DNA of 64,000 nucleotides, from positions 402,483 through 466,482 of the forward strand of contig NZ_CP046196.1 in assembly GCF_012569045.1 (NCBI RefSeq), written 5' to 3'. Shown piece by piece: positions 17,655-27,933 of this stretch (positions are counted from its first letter, which is position 1; each line of letters starts with the position of its first letter). This DNA is from Enterobacteriaceae endosymbiont of Donacia sparganii (lineage in GTDB: Bacteria > Pseudomonadota > Gammaproteobacteria > Enterobacterales > Enterobacteriaceae). The translations under genes and the position numbers were made by a program. Below the pieces are notes generated by a model. The model saw nothing but the letters and a program-made list of their open reading frames with translations, had not been told where the DNA came from and ran no database searches.

Positions 17655-19508
17655 TTAATTTTTTATATAATTAATAATCTTATTTTTTATATTAGAATAT
17701 CTTTTAATTTTAAATTGTATTGCTTTATAAAAAATTAATTCATTACTATAAATATTTACTTTTTTTCTAGCTCTTGTAATAGCAGTATAAATTAATTCTC
17801 TAGTTAAAATAGAATAAAATTTATTTGGTAATACTAAAGAAATATTTTTAAATTCTGATCCCTGAGATTTATGTGTAGTTATTGCATAAGCTATATCATA
17901 AGACGGTAAATTTTCAATAGATATAATTTGATATTCTCCATTAGCTAATAAAAATTTAATTTTTAATTTTTTATCTTTTTTATCAAAAATAGTAATCCCA
18001 ATATCTCCATTAAATAAATTTAGAAAACTATTATTTTGATTAATAATAATAGGTTTTCCTATATACCAATTATTATTTTTAATATTATTTTTTATAATTT
18101 TTTTATTAAATAATTCTTTTTCTATAATAGAATTAATTGTTTTTGTACCAAACAATCCATGTTTTATAGCACATATAATTTGGTAGTTATTAAATTTATA
18201 TAAAATATTTTTGTGGTTATAATCATATTTATTTAAAAAAATAAAATATTTTTTATATTCATTAATAAATGAATTAATCATTAATTGATAATTTTTTTCA
18301 TTAATAATATTAATATATGTAATATCAGAATATTTTTTTAATAAAAATAATTTTTTAATTTTTTTTATATTTCCCTGTTTAATCATTATAGCTAGTTTAT
18401 TAATACCAGAATTAATTGGATATCTATAATTATGTTTTAAAACAGTAATAAAATTACGAAAAAAAAATCTTTTTTTATTATAAAAATTTTTTATTTTATT
18501 ATTAGTTATAATATTTAACCATGAAAAATATTTTTCTGTAAAAAAAAATTTTTTAAAATAACACAAATCTTTAAATATATTTCCATATTCTATTGGAGGT
18601 AATTGATATTCATCACCTAATAAAATTAATTTTGTTTTTTTAGATAAAATTTTTAAAATAATAACCATTAAATTAAAATCAATCATTGATGCTTCATCTA
18701 TTATTAATAAATCTATATCTAATGAATTTATGTTATTATATAAAGTCTCTTTGGTATAAATGTTCATTTTCAATAAATGATGTATAGTAGTTACTTTATT
18801 AGGAATATTTTTTTTTTCTTTTTCATTTATTAATGTTAAAGATATATTTTTAAAAAATTTATTTATAGATTGAGTTAATCTAACAGATGCTTTACCAGTA
18901 GTTGCTACTACCTTTATTTTTAAAGGTTTATTAAAAATTTTTATAAATGTAAAAATTATTTTTGATATTATATTTGTTTTACCAGTACCTGGAGATCCAG
19001 TAATAATACTAATTCTATGTGTTAATGCTGCACAAATAGCTTCTTTTTGTAAATAATTATTTTTATTAAATAAAATTTTTAATATATTTTTAATTTTATC
19101 TTGTTTTATAAAAACAAAATTATTGTTAATAAAATTTTTAATTATTATATTTTCTTCATACCATATTTTATGTAAATATAAGCAATGGTTTTCTAAAATA
19201 ATTGGAGTAATTTTTTTACCATTACTAACAATATTATTATCTAAAAATAATATTTGTTCCCAATTTGTAATTTGATTTATTTCTTTTATTTTCTTAATTA
19301 AAAAAATATTTTTTTTATTTTTAATTTTTATTTTTAAAAATAACTTAGATATCGGTAAACAGGTATTACCTTTACTAATAGTATTACTAAGTAAAGTAAT
19401 TGCAAATTTTAAAAAATCTTGTTTTTTAGAAGTTAAAACAGATGCGAAATATAAATCTATTAATCGAATAATACCTGTTTTACATAATTTTTTTAAAAAA
19501 TAATACAT
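17655..19508 (-). CDS. recD: Exodeoxyribonuclease V (RecBCD) alpha subunit, 5'-3' helicase RecD
   Basis: RecD is the fast 5'-3' helicase of RecBCD, which processes double-strand ends. The 617-residue protein (608 in E. coli) has an N-terminal RecBC-binding domain, Walker A in ITGSPGTGKTNIISKI, motif II in LLIDEASMID, LLGDEYQLPP, and C-terminal helicase motifs AITTHKSQGSEF and YTAITRARKKV. All superfamily 1B motifs are therefore present. It is the last gene of lgt-recC-recB-recD, 18 bp after recB. In E. coli recD is followed by argA; here it converges on rplS. Confidence 0.95.
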   Translation of the reverse strand: MYYFLKKLCKTGIIRLIDLYFASVLTSKKQDFLKFAITLLSNTISKGNTCLPISKLFLKIKIKNKKNIFLIKKIKEINQITNWEQILFLDNNIVSNGKKITPIILENHCLYLHKIWYEENIIIKNFINNNFVFIKQDKIKNILKILFNKNNYLQKEAICAALTHRISIITGSPGTGKTNIISKIIFTFIKIFNKPLKIKVVATTGKASVRLTQSINKFFKNISLTLINEKEKKNIPNKVTTIHHLLKMNIYTKETLYNNINSLDIDLLIIDEASMIDFNLMVIILKILSKKTKLILLGDEYQLPPIEYGNIFKDLCYFKKFFFTEKYFSWLNIITNNKIKNFYNKKRFFFRNFITVLKHNYRYPINSGINKLAIMIKQGNIKKIKKLFLLKKYSDITYINIINEKNYQLMINSFINEYKKYFIFLNKYDYNHKNILYKFNNYQIICAIKHGLFGTKTINSIIEKELFNKKIIKNNIKNNNWYIGKPIIINQNNSFLNLFNGDIGITIFDKKDKKLKIKFLLANGEYQIISIENLPSYDIAYAITTHKSQGSEFKNISLVLPNKFYSILTRELIYTAITRARKKVNIYSNELIFYKAIQFKIKRYSNIKNKIINYIKN

Positions 19509-19526
19509 ATAATTTAATTTTTATAT

Positions 19527-22500
19527 TTAAAAAAAAAATTTATTTAGTTTATTAATTAATTGAAAGGTTGGTTTTATTTCCCAAATACCATTTTCGTTTT
19601 GTTTATTATCAATACCTCTAATATATAAATATATTACTCCTCCAAAATTTTTTTCATAATTATAATTTTTTATACGATATTTTAAATATTTATGTAAAGC
19701 TAAAGAATAAATTTGATATTGTATATCATAACGATTTAAATAAATATCATTTTCAATATATTTTTTTTTATAATTTTTAAAATTACTACCTAACCAATTT
19801 GATTTATAATCTATTATATAATATTTTTTATTCCATAAAAATATTAAATCTATAATTCCTGATAAAAATCCTTGAATTGTTTTAAAATTTAATTTAGGTA
19901 ATTTATTAGAAATAAAATCATATTTATTTATAATATTATTATATTTTATAGCAGAAAAAGATTTTTTTATTGATAAATAAAATTTAAATTCTGTTTTTTT
20001 ATTTTTATTATTTATTTTACTTAAAATAATTTTATTATCACCTATTGGTAATTTAAGAATATTATTAAACCAATTAGTTAACATAATATGCCAATTAGAA
20101 CTAATATTTTTTTTTATTAATTCTTTTTTAATAAAATTTCTAGTAATAATTTTAGTAAAATCTAATTTTTCTAAAATATTATGTATAGTAGTTCCTATAT
20201 ATTTACCAATAGGGAAATTATATTGTGTTTTTTTAATATTCTCTTTATTAAAATTTAAAAATTTATATTGATAATTTATATTAAAAAATTTTAAATTATT
20301 ATTTTGTTGTTTTTTTATTTGAGAATAACTAGATATTATTTTTTTTTTATAAAAAAAATTTTTTATTTGAGAAGTAAATAATAATTTATTATTTTTATTT
20401 TTTAAATATTCATTATTTATTTTTATATGTTTTTTTTTTTTTATAATTTTAATAGAAATATCTTTATTTTTAAAATTATTTAAAATTTTTTTAAAATCTA
20501 TATTAGAAATATTATTTTTTTTTTTAAGTAAAAAATCTAAAGCATTAAAATATGATAAATATAAATTTAATTTTTTATAATTATAATTTTTAATATTAGC
20601 AATTCCTATACTACAATGAAAAATTGATCTTGTTAAAGATACATATAATAATCTTAAATTTTCTGATAAAGTTTCCTCTAAAAATAATTTTTTACTTTCT
20701 TCATCTTTTTCAAAATCTATAATTGTTTTAAAATTTTTTCTATTATGGTAAATAATACCATTTTTATTTATAAAATCTATAATATTTGAAGAAATAAATG
20801 GCAACCAAACAATAGGAAATTGTAATCCTTTTGATTTATATATTGTCATAATTTTAATTTTATTAATATTATAATTTAATTTTATTTGTTGATTTAATAA
20901 ATTTTTATTAGTATGTATAATTTGTTGTAATAACCATTCTATTATTTGTTTAAGATTAATTATATTTATACATGATATTTGTATTAATTCACCTAAATAT
21001 AAAATATTTTTTATTTTTTCTTCCATAAAATTATCAATAATATTTATTTTAAAAAAAATAGAATCTTTTATAAAAATTTTTTCTAACATATTTAAAATAC
21101 CATATTTTTTCCAAATTAATTTATATATAACAAACTTATTAATTATTTTTTCAATATAAATATTTTTTTTATCATTATTAAAAAATGATAAATTAATATT
21201 AAATAATGTACTTGATAAAAGATTAATAATTTTTTGTTTTTTATTTGGTTGTAAAATAGTTTTTAATAGTAAAACTAATTCTTTAGCTTCTTGTTTTTCA
21301 AAAATATGGTTGGAATTAGATAAATAAATAGAAGGTAAATTAAATTTTATAAATTCTTTTTGTAGAATAATTGCTTCAAAACGATTTCTTACTAAAATTG
21401 TTATATCAGAGATACTAATTTTTCGATTTTTATAATTTTTTTGAAGAAAAGCTTTATTTTCTCCACCTAAATTTATTAACTGACATATTTCATATGCACA
21501 TGTATATGCTATTTTTTTTTTATATGAATTTATATCTATAAATTTATCAATAAACCAAAAAGTAATTCCAGGTTTTATTTTATTATTAATAATAAAATTA
21601 TATTTTAATTTTTGATTTGTATATTCAATAGAATGAAAAATTATATTTTTAAATAAAAAAGGATAAGATCTATTAGAAAATAATTTATTAACACTATTTA
21701 CCATAGTACTAGATGAACGCCAATTATTTTTTAATGTAAAACGATTTTTAATTTCAAAAGAAGCTTTTAAATAAGTAAAAATATCTGCTCCTCTAAAAGA
21801 ATAAATAGCTTGTTTAGGATCTCCTATTAATATAACAAGATTCCTAGTTTTATTAATATATATTTTTTTAAAGATGTTATATTGTTGTATATCTGTATCT
21901 TGAAATTCATCTACTAATATTACAGGAAATAATTTTCTTATATCTTTTGCAATTTTACTACCAAATTTACTATTTAATCCTTTATTTAAAATTTTTAATA
22001 AATCATTAAAACTTATTTCATTATTTATTTTTTTCTTTTTTGTTATATATTGATTTATATATTTAATAGCTTTAATTATTATTAAAAATTTTAAATTAAC
22101 TATTTTTTTTAAAAAAACATCAATATATTCAAATAATATATATTTAGGTATTTTAAGATTATTAATAGTTTTACTAATTAATACTTTTTGAGAAAATCTC
22201 ATTAATTCTTTTGGATAAAAATTATCTTGAGTATCCATTAAACTCCATAAGTTAATAGTATTGATCCAATTATTTATGAATTTTTTATTATAAATATGTT
22301 TATTAATATTAGAATTATTAATAATATTAATTATATTATCTTGATATTTTATCCAATATTTTTTTATTATTTTAATATATTTTAAATTTTCATAAAATTG
22401 AATATCAAAATTTTTATTTTTAATAGGATATTTTATTTTTGGGAAGTATTGTTGAGATAAAAAAGGTAATAATGTATTTAATAAATTATCAGGAGATTTC

Positions 22501-23072
22501 CAATATAAAAAAATTATTTTTGCTATTTTTTTAGGTAAATTATAAAGATATTTTTTCCAAAAATTAATAGAAGCTTCTTTTTGTAAAATTAATTCATCAC
22601 TAATGATTTTTTTATTAGAAAAAAAATCATAAATTTCGTAATTTTTAAAATTTAAAATTTTTTGACAAAAAGAATGTATAGTATAAATAGATGCATTATG
22701 CATATTTAATTCAGCTTTTAATAATAAATTATTAGCTGTTTCATAATCTTGAATTTCTTTTATAAAATTATCTATAATACCATATTTACTTTTTTTTTTT
22801 AAACATCCTATTCTTAATATATGAATACTTTTTTTAATTCTTTTACATAAATCTTTTATTGCAATATCTGTAAAAGTTACTACTAAAATTTGTTCTACTG
22901 TTAATGGAATTAAATTATGTTTTTTTTGATGCAATCCTAAAAGTAATCTTAAATATATTATAATAATAGTAAATGTTTTACCAGTACCTGCAGATGCTTC
23001 TATAAGATATTGACCACTTAAATTTTCTTTAAAAGGATCAAATTCTTTAAATTTTATTATTTTTTTTTTCAT
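19527..23072 (-). CDS. recB: Exodeoxyribonuclease V (RecBCD) beta subunit, helicase-nuclease RecB
   Basis: RecB provides the 3'-5' helicase, the nuclease and RecA loading in RecBCD. From the ATG at 23072 it is 1181 residues (1180 in E. coli). An in-frame TTG at 23114 would add 14 residues and overlap recC, so I prefer the ATG. Helicase motifs are intact: EASAGTGKTFTI, LVDEFQDTD, GDPKQAIYSFRGAD, TIYKSKGLQFP, LRLLYVSLTRS. The C-terminal nuclease keeps GIIDLIF and IDYKSNWLG (the aspartates and lysine of the active site), then YDIQYQIYSLALHKYL and FGGVIYLYIRG. Much of the linker is Lys/Asn/Ile-rich. It lies 16 bp after recC; ptrA, found between recC and recB in E. coli, has been lost. Confidence 0.95.
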   Translation of the reverse strand: MKKKIIKFKEFDPFKENLSGQYLIEASAGTGKTFTIIIIYLRLLLGLHQKKHNLIPLTVEQILVVTFTDIAIKDLCKRIKKSIHILRIGCLKKKSKYGIIDNFIKEIQDYETANNLLLKAELNMHNASIYTIHSFCQKILNFKNYEIYDFFSNKKIISDELILQKEASINFWKKYLYNLPKKIAKIIFLYWKSPDNLLNTLLPFLSQQYFPKIKYPIKNKNFDIQFYENLKYIKIIKKYWIKYQDNIINIINNSNINKHIYNKKFINNWINTINLWSLMDTQDNFYPKELMRFSQKVLISKTINNLKIPKYILFEYIDVFLKKIVNLKFLIIIKAIKYINQYITKKKKINNEISFNDLLKILNKGLNSKFGSKIAKDIRKLFPVILVDEFQDTDIQQYNIFKKIYINKTRNLVILIGDPKQAIYSFRGADIFTYLKASFEIKNRFTLKNNWRSSSTMVNSVNKLFSNRSYPFLFKNIIFHSIEYTNQKLKYNFIINNKIKPGITFWFIDKFIDINSYKKKIAYTCAYEICQLINLGGENKAFLQKNYKNRKISISDITILVRNRFEAIILQKEFIKFNLPSIYLSNSNHIFEKQEAKELVLLLKTILQPNKKQKIINLLSSTLFNINLSFFNNDKKNIYIEKIINKFVIYKLIWKKYGILNMLEKIFIKDSIFFKINIIDNFMEEKIKNILYLGELIQISCINIINLKQIIEWLLQQIIHTNKNLLNQQIKLNYNINKIKIMTIYKSKGLQFPIVWLPFISSNIIDFINKNGIIYHNRKNFKTIIDFEKDEESKKLFLEETLSENLRLLYVSLTRSIFHCSIGIANIKNYNYKKLNLYLSYFNALDFLLKKKNNISNIDFKKILNNFKNKDISIKIIKKKKHIKINNEYLKNKNNKLLFTSQIKNFFYKKKIISSYSQIKKQQNNNLKFFNINYQYKFLNFNKENIKKTQYNFPIGKYIGTTIHNILEKLDFTKIITRNFIKKELIKKNISSNWHIMLTNWFNNILKLPIGDNKIILSKINNKNKKTEFKFYLSIKKSFSAIKYNNIINKYDFISNKLPKLNFKTIQGFLSGIIDLIFLWNKKYYIIDYKSNWLGSNFKNYKKKYIENDIYLNRYDIQYQIYSLALHKYLKYRIKNYNYEKNFGGVIYLYIRGIDNKQNENGIWEIKPTFQLINKLNKFFF

Positions 23073-23088
23073 TTTTATTATTTTAAAA

Positions 23089-26000
23089 TTAATTACTATA
23101 ATAGAGTAAATCAATCATCCATTTTTTTATTAATTTTATAGTTTTTAACCATTTTTTTTTATTTAGATAAAAATTTAATTTTTTAAAATATGGATCATTA
23201 TATTCATTTATAAATATATTATTTTTATTCCAATAATAAAAAAATTTTTTTTTTGCTTGATCTTGTATAAAAAAATCATTATTAATACATTTTTTTTCTT
23301 TATCATAACAATAATTTATCCATATCCAAGAACTTTTCATCGGTAATAATATAGGATTATTTAAACCTGAAATATATCCATTGATGTACTTTTCTAATAA
23401 AAAAATAGCTTTATTTTTTGTTAAAAATTTAAAATTATATTTTGTATTTTTAAAACCATAAATAAATAAATTTATTTTTTTATTATTAATATTATTTGCA
23501 CATAAAATTAAATATTTTATCCATAGATCAATAATAGTTTTAATATCTATTATTTTGGGTTCAAATTTAATTAAATTATTTTTATAACTAAAATATTTAA
23601 TATTCCCCTTTAATTTAATATTAAAAATTTTAAAATTAATTTTATATATTTTTTCTATATATGAATATTTTTGAAATTTATTATTAAAATTTTTATTTAT
23701 TTTATATATTTTTTCTTCCCACCATATTTCTCCATAAGGACCATAAGGTAAAATACCATTATTTAAATAATAATTATATAAATGATTAATATTTTTATTT
23801 AAAATTAATGTATATAATATTTTTTTATTTATAATATATTCTTGTAAAGCACTAATATTAAATGAATTTTTACAAAAAATTTTTATATTATTTAAATCTT
23901 GTAAATATATTTTTAATCTTTGATTAAAAAATCCTTTTACTGGGTGTTTCCAAAAATTAATTAAATTATTGATTTTTAATTTATTAATTTTTATAGGTTT
24001 TAAACCATGAATTTTATAATTATCAATTATATTGTTATCTTTTTTAAAAAAGAAATTATATCTATTTTGATAATTTCTATAAAAATTTTTAATAAGACAA
24101 TTTTTTATTAAATTATTTTTAATATAATAATTTTTAGAAATATATAAGAATAATTTATTAATTATATTAGATAAATTATTTTGAATATTATTCATTTTAT
24201 TATTAGTATAACTAATAAATAACTTATTTTCTGTAGAAATTATTAATTTTAAAAATAAATTTTTATCTTCATCTAAATAATTTTTTTCTCCTTTATAAGG
24301 ATAATCTTTTATTAAATTAAATATTACTGGATATTTTTTTTTTGGAAAATATTCATTACTCATTCCTATCATAAAAATTTTTTTAAATAACATATTTTGA
24401 AACATGTTAAAAGAACAAAAATTTATTTTATTTATATGAAATAAAAATTTTTGATGTTTTTGTTGAATTAAATAATTAATTTTTTGAATTATTATTTTAA
24501 TAGAAATTTTTTTTTTATATTTTATATTTAAACCTTGATCTAAAAATAAAAAAAATTTTTTTAATATGAAATATATATTTTTATATATAAATTTATTTTC
24601 TGGAAAAAAATCATGATAAAGATTTAATAAATTTTTTTTCCATTTTTCTAAAAAATATTTTTTATTTAATTTTATTTTCCATTTTTCTAATTTTAATAAA
24701 AAACAAATAAATTTATCTAATAATTTTTGTGATGATACAGTAGATATATTATATGGAATTAAATTTTTCCATTTACCTGCATCTTTATATAAAGAAAAAC
24801 CTAAAAATATACGATATATACCTAATTTCCATGTATACTGATCTTTAGGTAAAGAGATATCATTAAAATTTTTAATATTTAATCCATATTTTATACCTAA
24901 ATCTTTTATCCAATAATGTAAATATTCCAAATTTTCTTTATTTAAAGAAAATTTATTAGATATATATTTATCATCTAATAAAAAAAATATTTCTTGTGGA
25001 ATTAAATTTTTATAAGGTAAATTTAATAAGAATAAAAATTTATTTAAAATATCTAAATTTCTTATTTTATCTGGATTAGAATAAACATTAATAGGTATTA
25101 TATCTTTAAATATTGAGTTAATAAAAGGAACATATATTTCTAAATTAGGACATATGACAATAATATCATGTAAAAAATAATTTTGGTTATTTTTTAAAGT
25201 AAATAATATATTATTACGTAATAATTTAATTTCTGTATAAAAATCTTCACAAATATTTATTTGAATAGATTTATCTAAATAATTAATTTTTTTTTTATTT
25301 TTAAATCTTAAATTATTTTCATGTATATATAAAATATCATTTTTTATATTATTTAATAAACTTGTTTTATCATTTTCTATAAAAGTTTCAATAATTCTAG
25401 ATGGTAAATTTATTAATTTATTAAAATTATTTAAGTGATAATTACCCCAAGAAAATAATAATGTATTAAAATTAATATTTTGATTATCAAAATTTTTATA
25501 TTTTAGTGTATTATCCCAATAATATTTAGAAGGACTACATACTAAAATATGTATTTCTATATATTTTTCTAATTTTTTTAATAATTTTAAATGTATTAAA
25601 GGAATATTTTGTATATCTAATATAAATATTCTTTCTGGAAGTAAATCATATTTAAATATTTTATATTTTTTATATTTTTGATAAAAATTATATAATTTAC
25701 CATAATACCATAATTTTTTATTTAAAATATTTTTATAATATGTTAATAATGTTTTCCATAATTTAGCTTGCCATGTTTGATGTTTATTTTTTAATGATAA
25801 AAGAACTTTATTCTGTTCCCATAATAATAATAATTCTGGTTTATATTTTTGATAATGATTATATAAATTAGATATTTGAGTAGATAATTGAAATAAATAA
25901 TTAAAATCTTTAATTTTATATGAAAAGTATTTTGTAAAATTTGTAAATTCTGTAGAATATATTAAATCAGGAATAAGTAATGATATTAACCAAGTAATAT

Positions 26001-26271
26001 TTTCTTTATATAAAAAATCATCTTTATATATATTAGGTATTATTTTTATAAAAATATTCCAAATAAATTTATCAAGAGAGATAAAATTAATATTTCCATA
26101 TATTCCTAAAATATTTGAAAAATTAATTTTTATTAATTTAGAAAAATTTTTATAATTATCATATAATATAATTTCTGATGTTAAAGGATTTTTTAAAGGA
26201 AACTTTTTAATTTGTATTTTTATTAAATTTAATAAAATATCAATTTTATTTGAATAATAAATTGTAAACAT
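23089..26271 (-). CDS. recC: Exodeoxyribonuclease V (RecBCD) gamma subunit RecC
   Basis: RecC holds the complex together and reads Chi in the exiting 3' strand. The product is 1060 residues (1122 in E. coli) and is one of the more diverged genes here, rich in Asn, Lys and Ile. It begins MFTIYYSNKIDILLNLI (compare the family's N-terminal strand) and has PLTSEIILYDN, RIFILDIQNIPLIHLKLL, IIVCPNLEIYVPFI, FCSFNMFQNMLFKKIFMIGM and the inactive nuclease-like C-terminus. Helicase catalytic motifs are missing, as is normal for RecC. Assignment rests on these matches plus position: 1 bp after lgt and just before recB-recD. Whether the Chi pocket is unchanged cannot be judged by eye. Confidence 0.92.
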   Translation of the reverse strand: MFTIYYSNKIDILLNLIKIQIKKFPLKNPLTSEIILYDNYKNFSKLIKINFSNILGIYGNINFISLDKFIWNIFIKIIPNIYKDDFLYKENITWLISLLIPDLIYSTEFTNFTKYFSYKIKDFNYLFQLSTQISNLYNHYQKYKPELLLLWEQNKVLLSLKNKHQTWQAKLWKTLLTYYKNILNKKLWYYGKLYNFYQKYKKYKIFKYDLLPERIFILDIQNIPLIHLKLLKKLEKYIEIHILVCSPSKYYWDNTLKYKNFDNQNINFNTLLFSWGNYHLNNFNKLINLPSRIIETFIENDKTSLLNNIKNDILYIHENNLRFKNKKKINYLDKSIQINICEDFYTEIKLLRNNILFTLKNNQNYFLHDIIVICPNLEIYVPFINSIFKDIIPINVYSNPDKIRNLDILNKFLFLLNLPYKNLIPQEIFFLLDDKYISNKFSLNKENLEYLHYWIKDLGIKYGLNIKNFNDISLPKDQYTWKLGIYRIFLGFSLYKDAGKWKNLIPYNISTVSSQKLLDKFICFLLKLEKWKIKLNKKYFLEKWKKNLLNLYHDFFPENKFIYKNIYFILKKFFLFLDQGLNIKYKKKISIKIIIQKINYLIQQKHQKFLFHINKINFCSFNMFQNMLFKKIFMIGMSNEYFPKKKYPVIFNLIKDYPYKGEKNYLDEDKNLFLKLIISTENKLFISYTNNKMNNIQNNLSNIINKLFLYISKNYYIKNNLIKNCLIKNFYRNYQNRYNFFFKKDNNIIDNYKIHGLKPIKINKLKINNLINFWKHPVKGFFNQRLKIYLQDLNNIKIFCKNSFNISALQEYIINKKILYTLILNKNINHLYNYYLNNGILPYGPYGEIWWEEKIYKINKNFNNKFQKYSYIEKIYKINFKIFNIKLKGNIKYFSYKNNLIKFEPKIIDIKTIIDLWIKYLILCANNINNKKINLFIYGFKNTKYNFKFLTKNKAIFLLEKYINGYISGLNNPILLPMKSSWIWINYCYDKEKKCINNDFFIQDQAKKKFFYYWNKNNIFINEYNDPYFKKLNFYLNKKKWLKTIKLIKKWMIDLLYYSN

Positions 26272-26272
26272 A

Positions 26273-27136
26273 TTAAATTATATTTAATTGTATAAATTTT
26301 TTATAAAAAATAATTATTCCAATAATTATCATAGTTAATGAAAAAAATTGATTAATTGTTAAATTAATATAATTATAAAAAAAATTAAATTGAATATCAG
26401 GTTCTCTAAAATATTCTATAAAAAATCTCATTATACCATAAAAAAATAAAAATAAACTAGATTTATATCCTATAAAAATATTTTTTTTAAAAATTATATT
26501 TAAGATTAAAAATAAAATTATTCCTTCTAAAAAAAATTCATAAATTTGTGTAGGATGTCTTGGTAAATTACTATATTTTATAAATATATCTTGATATATT
26601 AAATTTTTTTGTATATAAATTATATCTTTTTCTGTTGAATTAGGAAATATAATAGCCCATGGCATATTTGTAACTTTACCCCATAATTCACTATTTATAA
26701 AATTTCCTATTCTTCCCATACCAATTCCAAATGGAATCATAGGTACTATAAAATCAGTTAATTGTAAAAAATTTTTTTTTTTTATATAAGAAAAATAAAT
26801 TATTACTATAATAGTACCTATTAAACCACCAAAAAATGACATACCTCCTTCCCAAATTTTAAATAAAATAATGGGATTTTTAATAAAATCATGTATATTA
26901 TAAAATAATATACATCCTATTTTTCCGCCTAATAATACACCTAAAAAACAAAAACATAATAAATTATAAATTTCTTCTTTATTTCCAATTTTATTGTTTT
27001 TATTTCTTATAATAGATATTTTTATCATATAAATAAAACTAATTAAATACATTATTCCATACCAATAAATATTAATTTTATTTATCCTAATAAAGATAGG
27101 ATCTATATTTGGAAATAAAAAATATTTTTTATACAT
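26273..27136 (-). CDS. lgt: Prolipoprotein diacylglyceryl transferase
   Basis: Lgt transfers diacylglycerol from phosphatidylglycerol to the lipobox cysteine, the first step of lipoprotein maturation in the inner membrane. The 287-residue protein (291 in E. coli) has about seven membrane segments. The signature GRIGNFINSELWGKVT, the HPTQIYEF motif, GGMSFFGGLIG and FFIEYFREPD are present. Divergent from mutH with 72 bp between starts; first gene of the minus-strand unit with recCBD, 1 bp before recC. thyA, next to lgt in E. coli, is absent. Presence of lgt implies that at least some lipoproteins and an outer envelope remain. Confidence 0.96.
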   Translation of the reverse strand: MYKKYFLFPNIDPIFIRINKINIYWYGIMYLISFIYMIKISIIRNKNNKIGNKEEIYNLLCFCFLGVLLGGKIGCILFYNIHDFIKNPIILFKIWEGGMSFFGGLIGTIIVIIYFSYIKKKNFLQLTDFIVPMIPFGIGMGRIGNFINSELWGKVTNMPWAIIFPNSTEKDIIYIQKNLIYQDIFIKYSNLPRHPTQIYEFFLEGIILFLILNIIFKKNIFIGYKSSLFLFFYGIMRFFIEYFREPDIQFNFFYNYINLTINQFFSLTMIIIGIIIFYKKFIQLNII

Positions 27137-27208
27137 TTTTATTCTAGATTAATTTAATTAATTCTTATATTATATAATATATTTATTTATAAATAAAATT
27201 TTATATAT

Positions 27209-27895
27209 ATGAAAGAAATTTTTTCTACTATTATTCCTAATGAAAATATTTTATTTTTAAGAGCAAAATTAATAACAGGATATTCTATAATAGATATTGC
27301 TAGATGGTTAAATTATAAAATATTTAATAATTTTAAACAAGATAAAGGAATAATAGGTAAATTAATTGAATTTTATTTAATAGGAAAACAAAATAATAAT
27401 CTTTCAAATCAAGATATACCATATCTTGGTATAGAAATTAAGACAATTACTATAAATAAAAAAAATAAAATAATAAATGATTGTTTTATTTGTTCTTTTC
27501 CATTAATAAATAAAAATACTTTACTATTTTATAAAAAAAAATTAGATAATAAAATATCTAAAATCTTGTGGATACCTATTATAATTAAGAATATAAATAC
27601 TCCCTTACCTATGAGAAAAATAGGTAAGCCATTTTTTTGGGTTCCTTCTGTAAAAGAAAAAATAAAATTAAATTATGATTGGAATAATTTAATAAAATTA
27701 TTAATAATAGGAGAAATAAAAAATATAAATTCTTATAATGGTTATATTTTATTAGTAAAAAATAAGGGAAATAAAAAACAATTAACTAAAACTATAGATA
27801 AAACTGGTAAAATTATATCTATAATTCCTAGATCTTTATATTTTAAAAAAAAATTTTTAAATTATTTATTAAAAAAAAATTTAAATAATATTTAA
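27209..27895 (+). CDS. mutH: DNA mismatch repair endonuclease MutH
   Basis: MutH nicks the unmethylated strand at hemimethylated GATC sites after activation by MutS and MutL. The 228-residue product matches the family length (229). Catalytic residues D69, E76 and K78 sit in NQDIPYLGIEIKT, and KDKGIIG-like QDKGIIGKLIEF, ILWIPIII, KIGKPFFWVPS and IIPRSLYFKKKF are conserved blocks. It has no close upstream ribosome site beyond AT-rich sequence. The neighbourhood (recBCD, lgt, mutH, lysA) equals the E. coli argA-lysA region after deletions. Retention suggests that Dam, MutS and MutL are encoded elsewhere; none is in this window. Confidence 0.95.
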   Translation: MKEIFSTIIPNENILFLRAKLITGYSIIDIARWLNYKIFNNFKQDKGIIGKLIEFYLIGKQNNNLSNQDIPYLGIEIKTITINKKNKIINDCFICSFPLINKNTLLFYKKKLDNKISKILWIPIIIKNINTPLPMRKIGKPFFWVPSVKEKIKLNYDWNNLIKLLIIGEIKNINSYNGYILLVKNKGNKKQLTKTIDKTGKIISIIPRSLYFKKKFLNYLLKKNLNNI

Positions 27896-27910
27896 TAAAA
27901 TATTTTATTA
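27893..27910. terminator. Candidate A/T-only palindrome between mutH and lysA
   Basis: An 18-bp perfect palindrome, TAATAAAATATTTTATTA, begins on the mutH stop codon and is followed by ATTTTTATAT; lysA ends convergently at 27934. Position favours a shared terminator, but a stem made only of A and T is weak and such palindromes arise easily in this base composition. Confidence 0.35.
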
Positions 27911-27933
27911 ATTTTTATATAAAAAATTTATTA

